Assembly (NCBI RefSeq): GCF_001613145.1
Contig: NZ_BDBU01000019.1
Coordinates: 275,245-339,244 of the forward strand
Source of the DNA: Nocardia jejuensis NBRC 103114
GTDB taxonomy: Bacteria > Actinomycetota > Actinomycetes > Mycobacteriales > Mycobacteriaceae
Direction of reading: 5' to 3'
DNA length: 64,000 nucleotides
Shown one piece after another: positions 1-9,169 of this stretch (the first letter of the stretch is position 1; each line of letters begins with the position of its first letter). The position numbers and the translations under genes are program-made. The notes under the pieces are model-generated. The model saw nothing but the letters and a program-made list of their open reading frames with translations. It was not told the origin of the DNA and did no database searches.

Positions 1-226
1 GCCGGCGGGCCGAAAAGCGGTACTACCAACGACAACCCCATGGTGTTCTCCTTCGCTGATTCGAAAAACGAACAGCAAAAGGATCCGGCGAATCGCCAAG
101 GCCAACCACCACGTTGGCGCATGCGCGATATGCGTCGAACGCATACTCCTGCGAATCGAGCGGTGGTATTTTCCGCTGATCAGGGTTAACGAGGGCGGCG
201 CTACCCACACCATTCGGAGCGGTCAC

Positions 227-1654
227 ATGACACAGGATCCGCAGTCCAACCGCTATTGCACCCGATGCGGTACACGGTTGAGTCAGTACAACACCGAAAC
301 CTGCTGCGGCTCTTGCGAAACGAAGTCGCGAGAACAGCTCGAGAGCCCTTACCGGACCCCGCCGGGGTTCTGGCACACCGACCAGATTCGCGATGCGCTC
401 GCTACCTGGCATATGGGACGGGTCATCTTTGCCTATCGCACACACCCGTTTCACGCCCGGCCATTGGCCCAGGAAACCATCGCTACCTGGCTGAGTCTCA
501 CCCAGGCTCAGCTCAGCAGGATCGAGAAGGGACCGGCGCCAGAGCAGCTCAGCAAGCTCATCCGGTGGGCTCAGATCCTTCAGATACCTGCTGACCTCTT
601 GTGGTTCCGGTTGCCACCGAGAAACGTGGATACCCTCGAAGACGTGAACCGCCAAGGATTTCTGCGCGTCGCCACAGTCACGGTCGCCTCCCCTGCGGCG
701 CTTCTCGATGCCCTGACCGCGATTCGACCCACCCCCATCCCGTCGATCGTCGGCATCGACGAAATCGAACAGATCCGCAAGGCCGCGAAAGTCTTCAGCT
801 CGATCGACGCCTCAGGCGGTGGCGTTGTTCGTGAAGCGGTCCTGGCTCAGGTCCGATACGCCATAGGCCTGCTCAATACGACCTGCGACCCCAAGTACAG
901 GGACAGTCTCCATTCCGCAGTCGGCTACCTGACCCACACCGCCGCATTCATGGCATTCGACCGATACGAACACGACGACGCCCGCACGATGTTCTCCCTC
1001 GCCCTCACCTGCGCCGAAGCTGGCAACGACTGGCACCTGCGCGCCAAGATCCACTCCTCAGCCGCCAGACAATCCATTTGGTGCAAGGAACCCGACGACG
1101 GGTTGACCGCAGTCGGGCTCGCGTTCACCCGTCCTGATCGCCTGACAGCCACCGAGCGCGCCATGCTGCACACCACTCATGCGCGTGCACTGGCAAAGTT
1201 GGGGCGAGTCCAAGAAACACTCGCGGCAATCGGCCGCGCTGACGATGAGTTCGCACACGCCAATCCGAGCGAGGATCCGCCCTGGATGACGTATTACGGC
1301 GCCGCCCAACATTCCGGCGATACCGGGCACGCGCTCTTCGATCTGGCTATCCACGGCCGATTCGTCAACGAAGCCCGAACCCGGTTGACGACAGCGGCAC
1401 AAGGACATAGCGACGCTTACCTGCGATCCCGCGCAATATCCGCGACCAAGCTCGCTTCACTGATCATGGCAACCAGCGATCCCGTCGAGGCCGCAGCCGT
1501 CGGCCACCACGCGCTCAGAGACGCCAGCCATCTGCGCTCCCGTCGAGCGGCAGACGATTTGCGCGAACTGCGCGCGTTCGCGCAATCACGGACCGACCAA
1601 CCCCATGTCGCGGAACTGACCGACACCATCGACGAACTGCTGCCGCTCGGATGA
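227..1654 (+). CDS. XRE-type regulator with N-terminal zinc ribbon and TPR-like C-terminus
   Basis: This 475-residue protein begins with two Cys pairs (CTRC near residue 12 and CGSC near 28), which suggests a small zinc ribbon. A helix-turn-helix follows at about residues 80-125, with ETIATWLSLTQAQLSRIEKG as the recognition unit. The remaining 300 residues are helical and alanine-rich, like the TPR-type sensor halves of actinobacterial XRE regulators. It most likely binds DNA and senses a ligand or peptide. Its stop codon overlaps the start of the phosphotransferase gene (ATGA), so the two are translationally coupled. The ligand and targets are unknown. Confidence 0.75.
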   Translation: MTQDPQSNRYCTRCGTRLSQYNTETCCGSCETKSREQLESPYRTPPGFWHTDQIRDALATWHMGRVIFAYRTHPFHARPLAQETIATWLSLTQAQLSRIEKGPAPEQLSKLIRWAQILQIPADLLWFRLPPRNVDTLEDVNRQGFLRVATVTVASPAALLDALTAIRPTPIPSIVGIDEIEQIRKAAKVFSSIDASGGGVVREAVLAQVRYAIGLLNTTCDPKYRDSLHSAVGYLTHTAAFMAFDRYEHDDARTMFSLALTCAEAGNDWHLRAKIHSSAARQSIWCKEPDDGLTAVGLAFTRPDRLTATERAMLHTTHARALAKLGRVQETLAAIGRADDEFAHANPSEDPPWMTYYGAAQHSGDTGHALFDLAIHGRFVNEARTRLTTAAQGHSDAYLRSRAISATKLASLIMATSDPVEAAAVGHHALRDASHLRSRRAADDLRELRAFAQSRTDQPHVAELTDTIDELLPLG

Positions 1655-2547
1655 GTACCACCGATCCCACCGAGGATGTCCTTCGTGAGGCATGCGCTCG
1701 CGCGGGGCTGAGCTCCCACGGCGCGAGGGTTCTCAACCGCAGCGAGAATGTTCTCTACCGCCTCGACGGGAAGATCGTGGCCCGGATCGCCCGCGCGGGA
1801 CAACAGTCAGCAGCTCGACGCGAAGTCGCGGTGGCCCGATGGCTCCAATCCTCGGAGCTCGCCGCAGTCCGAGCGGCACCCGGGATCGAGCAGCCCGTGG
1901 AAATCGGCGACCGTGCTGTGACGTTCTGGAAGGAACTGCCCCCGCATCGACCAGGAACTCCAGCGCAGATCGGCGCCGCGCTCCGCCGACTGCACGATCT
2001 CACTCCTCCGACCACCATCGAACTGGGCACACTCGATCCGTTCGTCAGGCTCCAGCAGCGAATCGACGCGGCCACCACCGTCAGTTCCGATGATCGCGAA
2101 TGGATGGGTGAGCACCTCGCCGAACTGCAGGAACGATGGGCCCACGTACCCGCCGGCCTGCCGTGGTGTGTCGTTCACGGTGACGCATGGTCCGGAAATG
2201 TCGTCGCCACAGATGACGGAACGGTCGTTCTACTCGACCTCGAGCGGACCTCTCTCGGTCCGCCGGAATGGGACACCGTCCACACTGCGATCAAGTGCAA
2301 GTCCTTGGCTCAGATCGCCGCACCGGAATACCGATCATTCTGTGATGCATACGGTTCCGATGTCACCACGTGGGGAGGCTATGAGCTGCTGCGCGATCTT
2401 CGCGAATTCCGTATGACTACGATGGCCGCGCAGACCGCCACGACCTTCCCTGCTGATCGAGAACAAGCGGATCACCGTATCGCCTGTCTCCGAGGGAAGT
2501 TCGGACCCCGCCCGTGGTCTGGATGGCACGCAGTTCCATCCCAGTAG
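1651..2547 (+). CDS. Aminoglycoside phosphotransferase (APH) family kinase
   Basis: This 298-residue protein has the APH/choline-kinase fold. VVHGDAWSGNVV near residue 180 is the catalytic-loop HGDxxxxN motif, and VVLLDLERT near 200 supplies the metal-binding Asp of the DFE-like position. Such enzymes transfer phosphate from ATP to a small-molecule hydroxyl; the substrate cannot be read from sequence. Arrangement downstream of a TPR-type XRE regulator with a 4-bp overlap is common in actinomycetes, where most members are not proven resistance genes. It should not be labelled an antibiotic-resistance determinant without a test. Confidence 0.7.
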   Translation: MSTTDPTEDVLREACARAGLSSHGARVLNRSENVLYRLDGKIVARIARAGQQSAARREVAVARWLQSSELAAVRAAPGIEQPVEIGDRAVTFWKELPPHRPGTPAQIGAALRRLHDLTPPTTIELGTLDPFVRLQQRIDAATTVSSDDREWMGEHLAELQERWAHVPAGLPWCVVHGDAWSGNVVATDDGTVVLLDLERTSLGPPEWDTVHTAIKCKSLAQIAAPEYRSFCDAYGSDVTTWGGYELLRDLREFRMTTMAAQTATTFPADREQADHRIACLRGKFGPRPWSGWHAVPSQ

Positions 2548-3018
2548 AATCGCGCTGCAGGGCGAGGAACCCGATTCTCGACCTACGACGACGCGCACAA
2601 GCGAGCCAGCGCTGACAGTCGAGCCCGGCCCGCTGGACACCGCCGGCACGGTCACCCTATTGATCACGATGACGTTGTCGCTCACATGACGTTTGGCACC
2701 TGGAAGAAACTGCTGCCATCCAAGTATTCAAAGCACCCGTCCGGAATCGGGAAAGATGCCCAGCGTGACTTCTGGAACGACGCGATCTGCCAGGCATTCC
2801 CCCATCACCCGGACCCGTTGGTGATCATGTACTGGGTGGACAGACTGCACGGCCTGCGCAACCGTGTCGCCCACCTCGAACCGCTGTGCGACACCGTTGT
2901 CATGGGCTATCACCGTACAGTCGCCAGGCTGCTGAGGGCGATCGATCCAGAACTGGCCCAGTGGTACAGCGGCGTTAGCCGGATTCCTGAGGTGTGCAGG
3001 CGCAACCCCTTGCTTTGA
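2548..3018 (+). pseudogene. Abi-like family protein, 5'-truncated remnant
   Basis: The frame that runs on from the phosphotransferase stop codon is open to 3018 but has no start codon until an internal ATG at 2686. Its translation carries the C-terminal hallmarks of Abi-like (abortive infection) proteins: GHPIDHDDVVAHMTFGTW before the internal Met, then a hydrophobic helix and LHGLRNRVAHLEPL. The first half of the domain is missing, so only about 157 C-terminal residues remain. I read it as a decayed gene left after a rearrangement. Expression of a 110-residue product from 2686 is possible but would lack half the fold. Confidence 0.55.
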
Positions 3019-3229
3019 AGCCCTGCACGGTCGACGAGCACACAGTCCCACCGACCTTCGTCCTGGTCGGCAGCAACATGGGCCACGATCCTGCCAGCAT
3101 CGAAATAGGACGAAACTTCAGGACACAAGAGCCCGGACACCCATTACTTCTCTCGCCCAGATTCGAATCGCCGGCCACTGTCACCGGGCGCTGTCATGCT
3201 GAACGCGGTCTACGGGGAAGGGGCGAACG

Positions 3230-3505
3230 ATGATCTACTACCTGTGCTCGAATCCGGGGTGCCTGTCGAACTCGCACATGATGCCGTACTGCCCGAACCG
3301 GGGACCGGAGGTTCGGTCGTACACCGCGTCCGAGCGACGCGCCGCCGACCATCTGTGGAAGCTCAAGTCCCAAGGGCGAATCTCCGCGCCGATACCCGGA
3401 TCTTCCAGCGGCTGGAGCTGGGCACTGCCGCGCATGCTGCCAATCCTGTTGCCGGCGGCCATCTTTCTGTTCTTCGTCGTGCTGCTGGTGTTCGGATCCC
3501 GGTAG
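3230..3505 (+). CDS. Small membrane-anchored protein with Cys-rich N-terminus
   Basis: The 91-residue product has a possible zinc site in its first 25 residues (CSNPGC and YCPNRG) and one strong hydrophobic segment at about residues 66-86, then a stop. The start at 3230 is supported by a purine-rich ribosome binding site (GGGGAAGGGG) 6-9 nt upstream. The likely topology is a cytoplasmic zinc-ribbon head with a C-terminal tail anchor. A hairpin terminator lies 46 bp downstream. I do not recognise the family. Confidence 0.5.
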   Translation: MIYYLCSNPGCLSNSHMMPYCPNRGPEVRSYTASERRAADHLWKLKSQGRISAPIPGSSSGWSWALPRMLPILLPAAIFLFFVVLLVFGSR

Positions 3506-3550
3506 AACCACCCCGACCTCGGTGATCCAGAGGTGCCCTACGCTCGACAA

Positions 3551-3591
3551 GCGACAGCCCCCGGTGGATAAAGGCCGTCGGGGGCTGTCGC
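3551..3591. terminator. Bidirectional hairpin terminator
   Basis: A perfect 13-bp inverted repeat (3551-3563 with 3579-3591) flanks a 15-nt loop. It lies between a plus-strand gene ending at 3505 and a minus-strand remnant ending at 3617, so it is placed to end transcription from both sides. There is no T-run, as is usual in actinomycetes. Confidence 0.6.
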
Positions 3592-3616
3592 GGACAGAAG
3601 GGGCTACCGGGGTTAT

Positions 3617-3788
3617 CAGGTGAACAGATCTCGCAGATGCGCGGTACCAGTGGCGAAGTAGCGGGTCACGCCCGCCGTAGTGACAAGCGGCCACCAGCCA
3701 TCGACACGGGTCACCCGCGGTCGATCAGTATGTCGTCCAGCCCGTCCAAGGTGGGCGAGGTGTAGAAGTCGGTGGCCAACTCGATCCA
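3617..3788 (-). pseudogene. Frameshifted C-terminal remnant of an unknown protein
   Basis: Two adjoining minus-strand frames look protein-like but do not join. The first reads WIELATDFYTSPTLDGLDD and so on, and stops in a TGA at about 3721. The second continues with RVDGWWPLVTTAGVTRYF and ends in a proper TGA at 3617-3619. One base gain or loss near 3720 would fuse them into a single C-terminus. There is no start codon or upstream domain, so this is debris of a gene whose family I do not recognise. Confidence 0.35.
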
Positions 3789-4380
3789 TCACCAGGCCAG
3801 GCTCTTGCCCGTGGTTAATCGCCCTTCCCGCTACTACGTCCGCTTTGACTCTCGGACCGAGCTATTCGTCGCCGGTTGCGATACGCCCGTTGTCTGCAGG
3901 CGTTGTCGCAGTGCTCGGGCGGGCGACCTCTGGCCTTGGCGCCGGACCGCGCGACCGCAGCCCTGACGCGGGTCCTGCACACGTACCACGTGCTGGAGCC
4001 CCATCAGGAACTCCTGAGGTTCAAGCCGCTTATCCCCGGAAACCACCGCAGACGCTACAGCTCTTCGTCCGCGAACACCCGTGCCGCCACGAACCCACCT
4101 CCGGCATACCCACCAACATCATCGGCAGACAAGCCAAGCACCACCCGCACACAGCGCCCTCGAATGCGAAAACTGGTGTCCACCAGCGAGCGACGCCATA
4201 TCCGCCCGATTCTAAGCGAAGGCTAAGGCGACCTCGAGTCAGACAAGCGGACCCTCGACAGGAAACATTCGGAGCTGTCGCCCAATTTGTTGTAACGAAC
4301 GTTCTCGTGGAATCGAAGATCAGTTGCGGCGAGAACCTCACTTCCGCTTGATCAGGAGAAGCTAAGCTTCAACGGTGCAG
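3789..4380. other. Gene-poor stretch
   Basis: I see no convincing gene here on either strand: the open frames have no ribosome binding site and an arginine/proline-rich composition typical of shadow translation. The segment 4290-4380 is more AT-rich than its surroundings. The neighbouring minus-strand gene ends at 4381, so this stretch lies downstream of it. Confidence 0.4.
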
Positions 4381-5529
4381 TCATCGATCCGGATCCGATT
4401 GCAGAATATCATCGACCGTATAGCCGATCCAGCGTTCGTACCGGTCGGCAGGGGCCAGTTTGGGGAAGAACTCACGCCGTAGATCGCCGATAAGGCTTGA
4501 ATAGTCAGAGTTCTCCACGTTCAGTACGGTGTGGAGAACCCTGAACACGGCCTGGAGTGGCTCGGGCTCGTTGGCATCGGATAGTGCGTTGAGGACGGCC
4601 AACGCGGCGGTCGAAGTTTGTTCGCCGCTGTCCGAGGTGGTCCATAGCTGGATACGAGTGTCGGAGTTGAAGGCGTCCCAAAGTTTCGTGGCGTTTTGTT
4701 TGTCGAACGGAGAGGGCAGCGGGGTACCGTGGTCCAGTGCTGCCAGGCCGTCGCGGATCCAGTCGATGTCTACGATGCCAGCGATCGTGTAGGCCCGTCG
4801 CGCTGCCCAAGCGGCAATTTTTCGTAGTTTCGGTGCCCGGGCGCGCGCTAATGCGTCGACAAGCATTCGGTCGTGACCTGCGAATTGTTTAGCGTAGGGT
4901 ACGTATTCAATTTTGTCGGTGGGCGGTCGTCCCCCCCAATTGATGGCGTTTTGCTTGATTGAGCGCGCCATCTGCTCGTAGCCGTACTTGATGTACAGGG
5001 TAGCGTCCGCAGCAGGATCGGGATCCCACCAGTTTCGCCTTTTGTGGACGGTGATGTCGTTGTTCCATGCCGCGTCGGACTTGTGGATTCGACACATCGC
5101 CGCGGGTTTCGTGACCTTCCAGATCTGGACGAGGTATGACTCAGTCGGCTCGGTGACGGTCAAGTCCCAGTTCATGTCTCGCCCTGTCGCGCTGACCCGG
5201 ACGGTGTTGAGTCCTTTCTGGATCGACAGCGTCGGGAAATCCCGGGCAACGTCGCCACCCAGTGTGAGGACTCGGAACGGTTTACTCACTTGGATTGTGG
5301 CTTCTTCGATGACTTGCCACGCGTCGACCGCGCTGAGGCCATTGGGCTTGGTGGTGAGCACCTCGACCGTTACGGACACCGGGCCGTATGCAACCCCGGT
5401 CATGACAGTCACGAAGTTGGGCCCTACTTCGATAACGCTGCCTGTCGCGGCAGGCTCGTAGGTCACTGCGGACGGTGATCCGATGACGAACTGATGGTGA
5501 TCGGCTTCGACAGTTCCTGTGTGCATCAC
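4381..5529 (-). CDS. Hypothetical protein with beta-rich N-terminus and helical C-terminus
   Basis: This 382-residue protein has no signal peptide or membrane segment. About the first 130 residues alternate short hydrophobic strands (for example VGPNFVTVMTGVAYGPVSV), suggesting a beta-sandwich. A Trp-rich linker (RRNWWDPDP) follows, then a helical second half with ARAPKLRKIAAWAARRAY. Its lower GC and normal codon use suggest it is intact and possibly acquired separately. The start has two consecutive Met codons. It has no obvious partner, since it is flanked by gene-poor DNA on both sides. I do not recognise the family. Confidence 0.5.
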   Translation of the reverse strand: MMHTGTVEADHHQFVIGSPSAVTYEPAATGSVIEVGPNFVTVMTGVAYGPVSVTVEVLTTKPNGLSAVDAWQVIEEATIQVSKPFRVLTLGGDVARDFPTLSIQKGLNTVRVSATGRDMNWDLTVTEPTESYLVQIWKVTKPAAMCRIHKSDAAWNNDITVHKRRNWWDPDPAADATLYIKYGYEQMARSIKQNAINWGGRPPTDKIEYVPYAKQFAGHDRMLVDALARARAPKLRKIAAWAARRAYTIAGIVDIDWIRDGLAALDHGTPLPSPFDKQNATKLWDAFNSDTRIQLWTTSDSGEQTSTAALAVLNALSDANEPEPLQAVFRVLHTVLNVENSDYSSLIGDLRREFFPKLAPADRYERWIGYTVDDILQSDPDR

Positions 5530-5761
5530 GAGAGTGGCCTCTCAAAAGTGGCTGTCGAGCTGCTCCACCAGTGCGGACTGTTGTGATACGCCCAGCTGTC
5601 GATGCATATTCTCATGCTCGAAGGCTACGAGACGACCACCTCATTCGTCTGGTGTGTCGAGACGGCATGGCACCGACCGGCAGGCTGTGCTGATCACCAT
5701 AAAGTTCGACCGGTTCGCCCACACCGGGGCCGGGGCCGGGGCCGGGGAAATCCTGACCGGA

Positions 5762-5949
5762 CTACGCAAACGCGACGTGCTGTTCGGGCTCGGCCACCAA
5801 ATCCACGATCCTATCCAGGACGTGCGCGTCGTGAGCGGCGCCACTGCGGCGGATGCGAGGTCTCGCGTCGTTGGACGTCACCAGGGCCCAGCGGCGCGTC
5901 TGGTCCATGTCCTCGATGTTGAGTTACAGCAGTTCCTCGGCGCGAGCGC
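5762..5949 (-). pseudogene. Decayed tyrosine recombinase fragment
   Basis: Minus-strand translation from about 5949 gives RAEELL, an in-frame TAA, then LNIEDMDQTRRWALVTSND. This matches the segment of tyrosine recombinases that follows the first catalytic Arg (the usual pattern is GARAEELLxLNxEDxD). It ends at a TAG (5762-5764) without the HxxR or Tyr motifs. Flanking DNA (5530-6332) otherwise has no supportable gene. Only a relic of an integrase remains, so nothing functional is expected. Confidence 0.45.
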
Positions 5950-6332
5950 ATCTCGCCCATAGGATTAGGAATTTGACCGCCGGTAGCATTCACTCATCGG
6001 CGGCCAAAAAGGAACAACTTGGTGCCGCTCGCGTCGAAATAGGTGTCACTGTTCGAAACCGCCTTCAGCGATGTACAAACTGGACTTCAGTTCATTTGGT
6101 GTCGCCGTTCACGCTGGATCAGCTGCCGATGAGACGTGTGTGGCGATTTCCCGGCTTCCAGGCACCCCACCGCTGTCGAATCTCCACCCAGCATTGGGAA
6201 TATGGCCCGGCCGGGTCTGGCTGCCATGTGACAGGATCGACTATCTGCGATTGGGATGCGGGCTTGCTTCGTTCCAAGTCTATGCACTTCGGATGGCCGA
6301 TGGCTTGTCCGCCATAATTCGAGGAGATAGCG

Positions 6333-7090
6333 ATGGGGGCTAAGACGGCCTTGCTGGCGTTCACGCACGGCGACATTCGTACTGAGCTGTCGGGGGCGCC
6401 ACAGTCGGAAGGGCCGAAGCAGAAGCGCTGATACGCCGGGTCCACCCGGGCTACGTGGTTGAGCCGGCCGAGGACAGCACGCTGCTCGCCTGTGTTTATC
6501 CCCCGGACGATCACACATACGCCACGGTGCTGGCCGGGGCGGAGGTCCTTTGCGATCAGAGGTTCATGCTCGACCGCCCCTCTCAACTAGCCGAGCACCT
6601 GCGTAAGGCGGGAACAGGTCGGCGAATCATCATGCACGCGATGCACTCGGTAGTCGACTGGCTGGCCTTCGCAGTATGGGAGGACGGCACATTGATCCGA
6701 TCGCTGAGCGTGTCACCAGAGGATGGCATCGTGGAAAATATCGGCGACCCATTCGACTTCGAGCTGCCCTATTGGGCAGGCAAGCATCCTGTGGAGCCTG
6801 TCCCAGGTTGGCCTGATCAAAGTCCGTATCCGTTGCCGTTCCATCCGCTTGAGCTGGGCGAGCACGCCTTGCGTTGCCTGTTCGGTTTCGTCGTGGAGGG
6901 CTACGACGACCCCGCCGATGTTCGTGCGGAAGATATTCGCGCCCATGGCTTTCTGGTGACCGACCCAACGGGCGAAGAACACTCCGCGCAAGAAGCACTG
7001 TATGCGAAGGCGGAGCAGACGTTGGGGCTGCCGCAAGTGTTCCGCATCGGCCCGGACGGGTTCACGCAGGCGAGTCTCGGAGATTTCTGA
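6333..7090 (+). pseudogene. DUF6928 family protein, single-base frameshift
   Basis: A good start (ATG 6333, GAGGAG seven bases upstream) opens MGAKTALLAFTHGDIRTEL and then runs into a TGA. The neighbouring frame takes over with GRAEAEALIRRVHPGYVVEP and continues without fault to 7090, including LCDQRFMLDRPSQL and HAMHSVVDWLAFAVWEDG. Adding one G to the G5 run at 6392-6396 restores a single protein of about 252 residues matching DUF6928, an uncharacterised actinobacterial family. This is either a real one-base deletion or a sequencing error. The rest of the gene is undecayed, which favours error or a very recent event. Confidence 0.65.
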
Positions 7091-7344
7091 TTCCGCTAAG
7101 CAGACGAGCAGACCACCACTCCCCGGCCAGACCGCAACCCCCGTCCTGAAGACGAGTTACGAGCTGAGAGAACCAAACTGCCGACGAGTCCGAGACACGC
7201 CGACTATCCACAGTCCCGTTCAGCCGCAAAATAATCCGCACGTCAGCACTGAACAGGACTTCCTACAGTTGCGGGCGCGGTGTTCGTGTTTGGCAGACGG
7301 TCGTTTTCCGAACGCTCAAATCGTGTTCTGGTTCGGAACACGCT

Positions 7345-7753
7345 ATGGAGACCGCGATGGCGAACTGTGCAATCCACAATGAGGGGACTAGCCAGGAACA
7401 GAAGCGCGATCTGCTCATTCATCTGCGGGACCTGCTCGACAAGGCCATCGACACCATCGAGCCGAGGCCATTTGAAGCGCCCGGTAGCGCGGCAGCGATC
7501 CGCGCCGACTACCTCAGCCAGCTTCAGCGCACGTCCGGCTGGGCGATACGTGCCGCGGTGACCGCGGGCATGAGCAATGGGCATGACATCGCGGTGGATG
7601 GCGATGAGCTGCCAGCTGCCGGTTGGCACCATGCACCGCCAGTATGCGGCGGGCCGTCGGATTGTCGTGCGCGACAACGTCACTCAGGAACTCGACTACA
7701 GCGACCCCACCGAGGAAGACGGCGTAGCTATCGAGAATGACACTTCTCACTAG
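7345..7753 (+). pseudogene. Hypothetical protein disrupted by a 7-bp tandem duplication
   Basis: The gene starts at 7345 or at the second ATG, 7357, and encodes a helical N-terminus (EQKRDLLIHLRDLLDKAID). The frame breaks at 7607-7620, where AGCTGCC occurs twice in tandem. Removing one copy restores a continuous protein of about 133 residues ending MHRQYAAGRRIVVRDNVTQE and an acidic tail, stopping at 7753. The stop overlaps the GTG of the next gene (TAGTG), as in an operon. The family is unknown to me. The duplication could be reversible by slippage. Confidence 0.55.
7607..7620 (+). repeat. 7-bp tandem duplication (AGCTGCC x2)
   Basis: Two adjacent copies of AGCTGCC lie inside a coding region. 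Deleting either copy restores one reading frame from 7345 to 7753. Such short tandem repeats can arise and be lost by replication slippage. Confidence 0.7.
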
Positions 7754-8102
7754 TGAAACTGGAGGGGATCCTGCGCGATCCGGTCTCGGTCTGGCTCACC
7801 CGGGCAGGGCGCGCCACCGCCCGCGTCGGCACCGGAATCCGCCCAGCACCAACCACGCCACCCAAAGGGCTACTGAAAGGACAGCTTTGGCGGCAACTGG
7901 CCGAGGCCTCCGAGGCCGAACGCGACGGCCCCGCTACGGGCCGCTGCACGGGCAGAACCACCTCTACCTGTGTGTCGGGTACGAGCAATACAACGGCCGC
8001 GGCTATCTACGATACGAAAACTGCGGGCCCGGCGGGCACCCGGTGATCCTCTGGTGCGGTTGGTGCCGCGCAAGGTCCCGCCGGATCATTCGCGGTCGAT
8101 GA
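7753..8102 (+). pseudogene. Small cysteine-containing hypothetical protein, frameshifted
   Basis: GTG 7753 opens MKLEGILRDPVSVWLTRAG and continues to about 7930, then the protein-like signal moves to another frame reading RYGPLHGQNHLYLCVGYEQY and ending with LWCGWCRARSRR at 8102. One extra base in the C4 run near 7930 would fuse them. A third segment, MTRDEVTGLLAADAPLRERI (8099-8236), follows in yet another frame and may be part of the same gene. It appears to be the partner of the preceding broken gene. Function unknown. Confidence 0.4.
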
Positions 8103-8160
8103 CCCGCGACGAGGTCACCGGGTTGCTCGCGGCGGATGCGCCACTGCGGGAGCGCATTCC

Positions 8161-8286
8161 GGGCCCGCCCTTGCGGGTGACGGACCCGCACCGGTTATCC
8201 ATGTCCAGATCCGGGTTGACGAGCATCAGCAACTAGTCGGCGCGAGCCGCAGTCTCGTACAGCATCGTCCACAACACCTGGTCATT
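8161..8286 (-). pseudogene. Decayed tyrosine recombinase fragment
   Basis: On the minus strand the translation NDQVLWTMLYETAARAD, then an in-frame TAG, then LLMLVNPDLDMDNR and SVTRKGG, matches the region around the first catalytic Arg of tyrosine recombinases (typically LYETGARAEELLxLNxxDLD...KGG). No start, HxxR or Tyr motif remains. It abuts the broken end of the kinase gene at 8308. It overlaps the plus-strand segment that follows 8099, so one of the two readings must be non-coding. Confidence 0.45.
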
Positions 8287-8307
8287 CGGCCGAGCGGCAC
8301 CGCACTG

Positions 8308-8820
8308 CTATTGCCGCGCCTGCTGGCCTGCCGGAAGTCCGGGCCGGTGTTCGTGACCGATCGCAAGGCCATACCTGGTGTGGCCGTGCCCGCTCATCCG
8401 CATCAGCATCGTTGTCGACGCCCCGTCGTGGGCATGGGCGTAGTCCAGGGCATGCGCGGCATCAGTGACCAAGCGCATGATTCGCTCCACCTCCAGCCCG
8501 CCGGGCCTGTGGTTCAGCGCTCCCGCCAGGTCGCCGCCCGCGACGTGACGCATCGAAATCCACAAGGGCACGGCATCCACGTCGCTGCAATCAAACACCT
8601 GCACGATATTCGAGTGATCCAGCCCCGAGGCGAGCTTCGCCTCACGCGCGAACGCGGTCCGCGATTCGTCGCTGGCGGCGAAACTCGCATCCAGCACCTT
8701 GAGCGCCACAGTGCGTTTGAGCCGCGGATGACGAGCCGCGTACACCGACCCCATCCCACCAGCACCGAGCACACGTTCGATGATGAACCCGGCCAGCTCC
8801 GACCCTGCTCGCAACTGCAT
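8308..8820 (-). pseudogene. Ser/Thr protein kinase (PknB-type), 3'-truncated
   Basis: The start at 8820 has a strong ribosome binding site (GGGAGGGAAG). The protein begins with a canonical kinase N-lobe: glycine loop GAGGMGSVYAARHP, VALKVLD with the ATP-binding Lys, and the alphaC Glu. It reaches YAHAHDG, just where VHRDxKPxN should start, and then runs into unrelated sequence and a stop. The catalytic loop, DFG and activation segment are absent, so the 170-residue product cannot be a kinase. The break coincides with recombinase debris immediately downstream, which suggests truncation by an integration or deletion event. Confidence 0.7.
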
Positions 8821-9169
8821 TCTTCCCTCCCCGTCCGATCCACTCGAGCATGCCCCCAACTGCCCGTCCGCGCAGTCGATTCCGAGCCCGCACACCCCTG
8901 GAAAATATCCGGAGCCGCACTTTCACGAGTACCGGATGGACCTTGTCGAACGCTTACGATCCGGCAGCCTCGGCAAGCGGAGCGCGGGGAACGCACCCGA
9001 TTCCGGGCCACCGACAGACGAATTGGCGGGGGCTGCCGGTGGCGCCGCAGGCACGCTGGTGCCCTTCCCGGAACGCACGGCCCGGCGGGTTCGGCCAGGA
9101 TATTATGTCCGGGGGTCGGCTTCGCTTGCGGGACAGCACTTTTGCCCGAACTGCCTGCGGGAGGTTGGT

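Noticed and set aside
1..226. A gene upstream of the first regulator
   Set aside because: The only long frame is on the minus strand and runs antisense through the regulator gene. The stretch most likely holds the regulator's promoter.
1651..2547. Calling the phosphotransferase an aminoglycoside resistance gene
   Set aside because: Only the general APH fold is visible. The downstream-of-XRE context is common in actinomycetes and gives no evidence of drug modification.
5716..5750. GGGGCC tandem repeats as a regulatory or unstable element
   Set aside because: The run is short (three to four units), lies in gene-poor high-GC DNA, and has no conserved neighbours.
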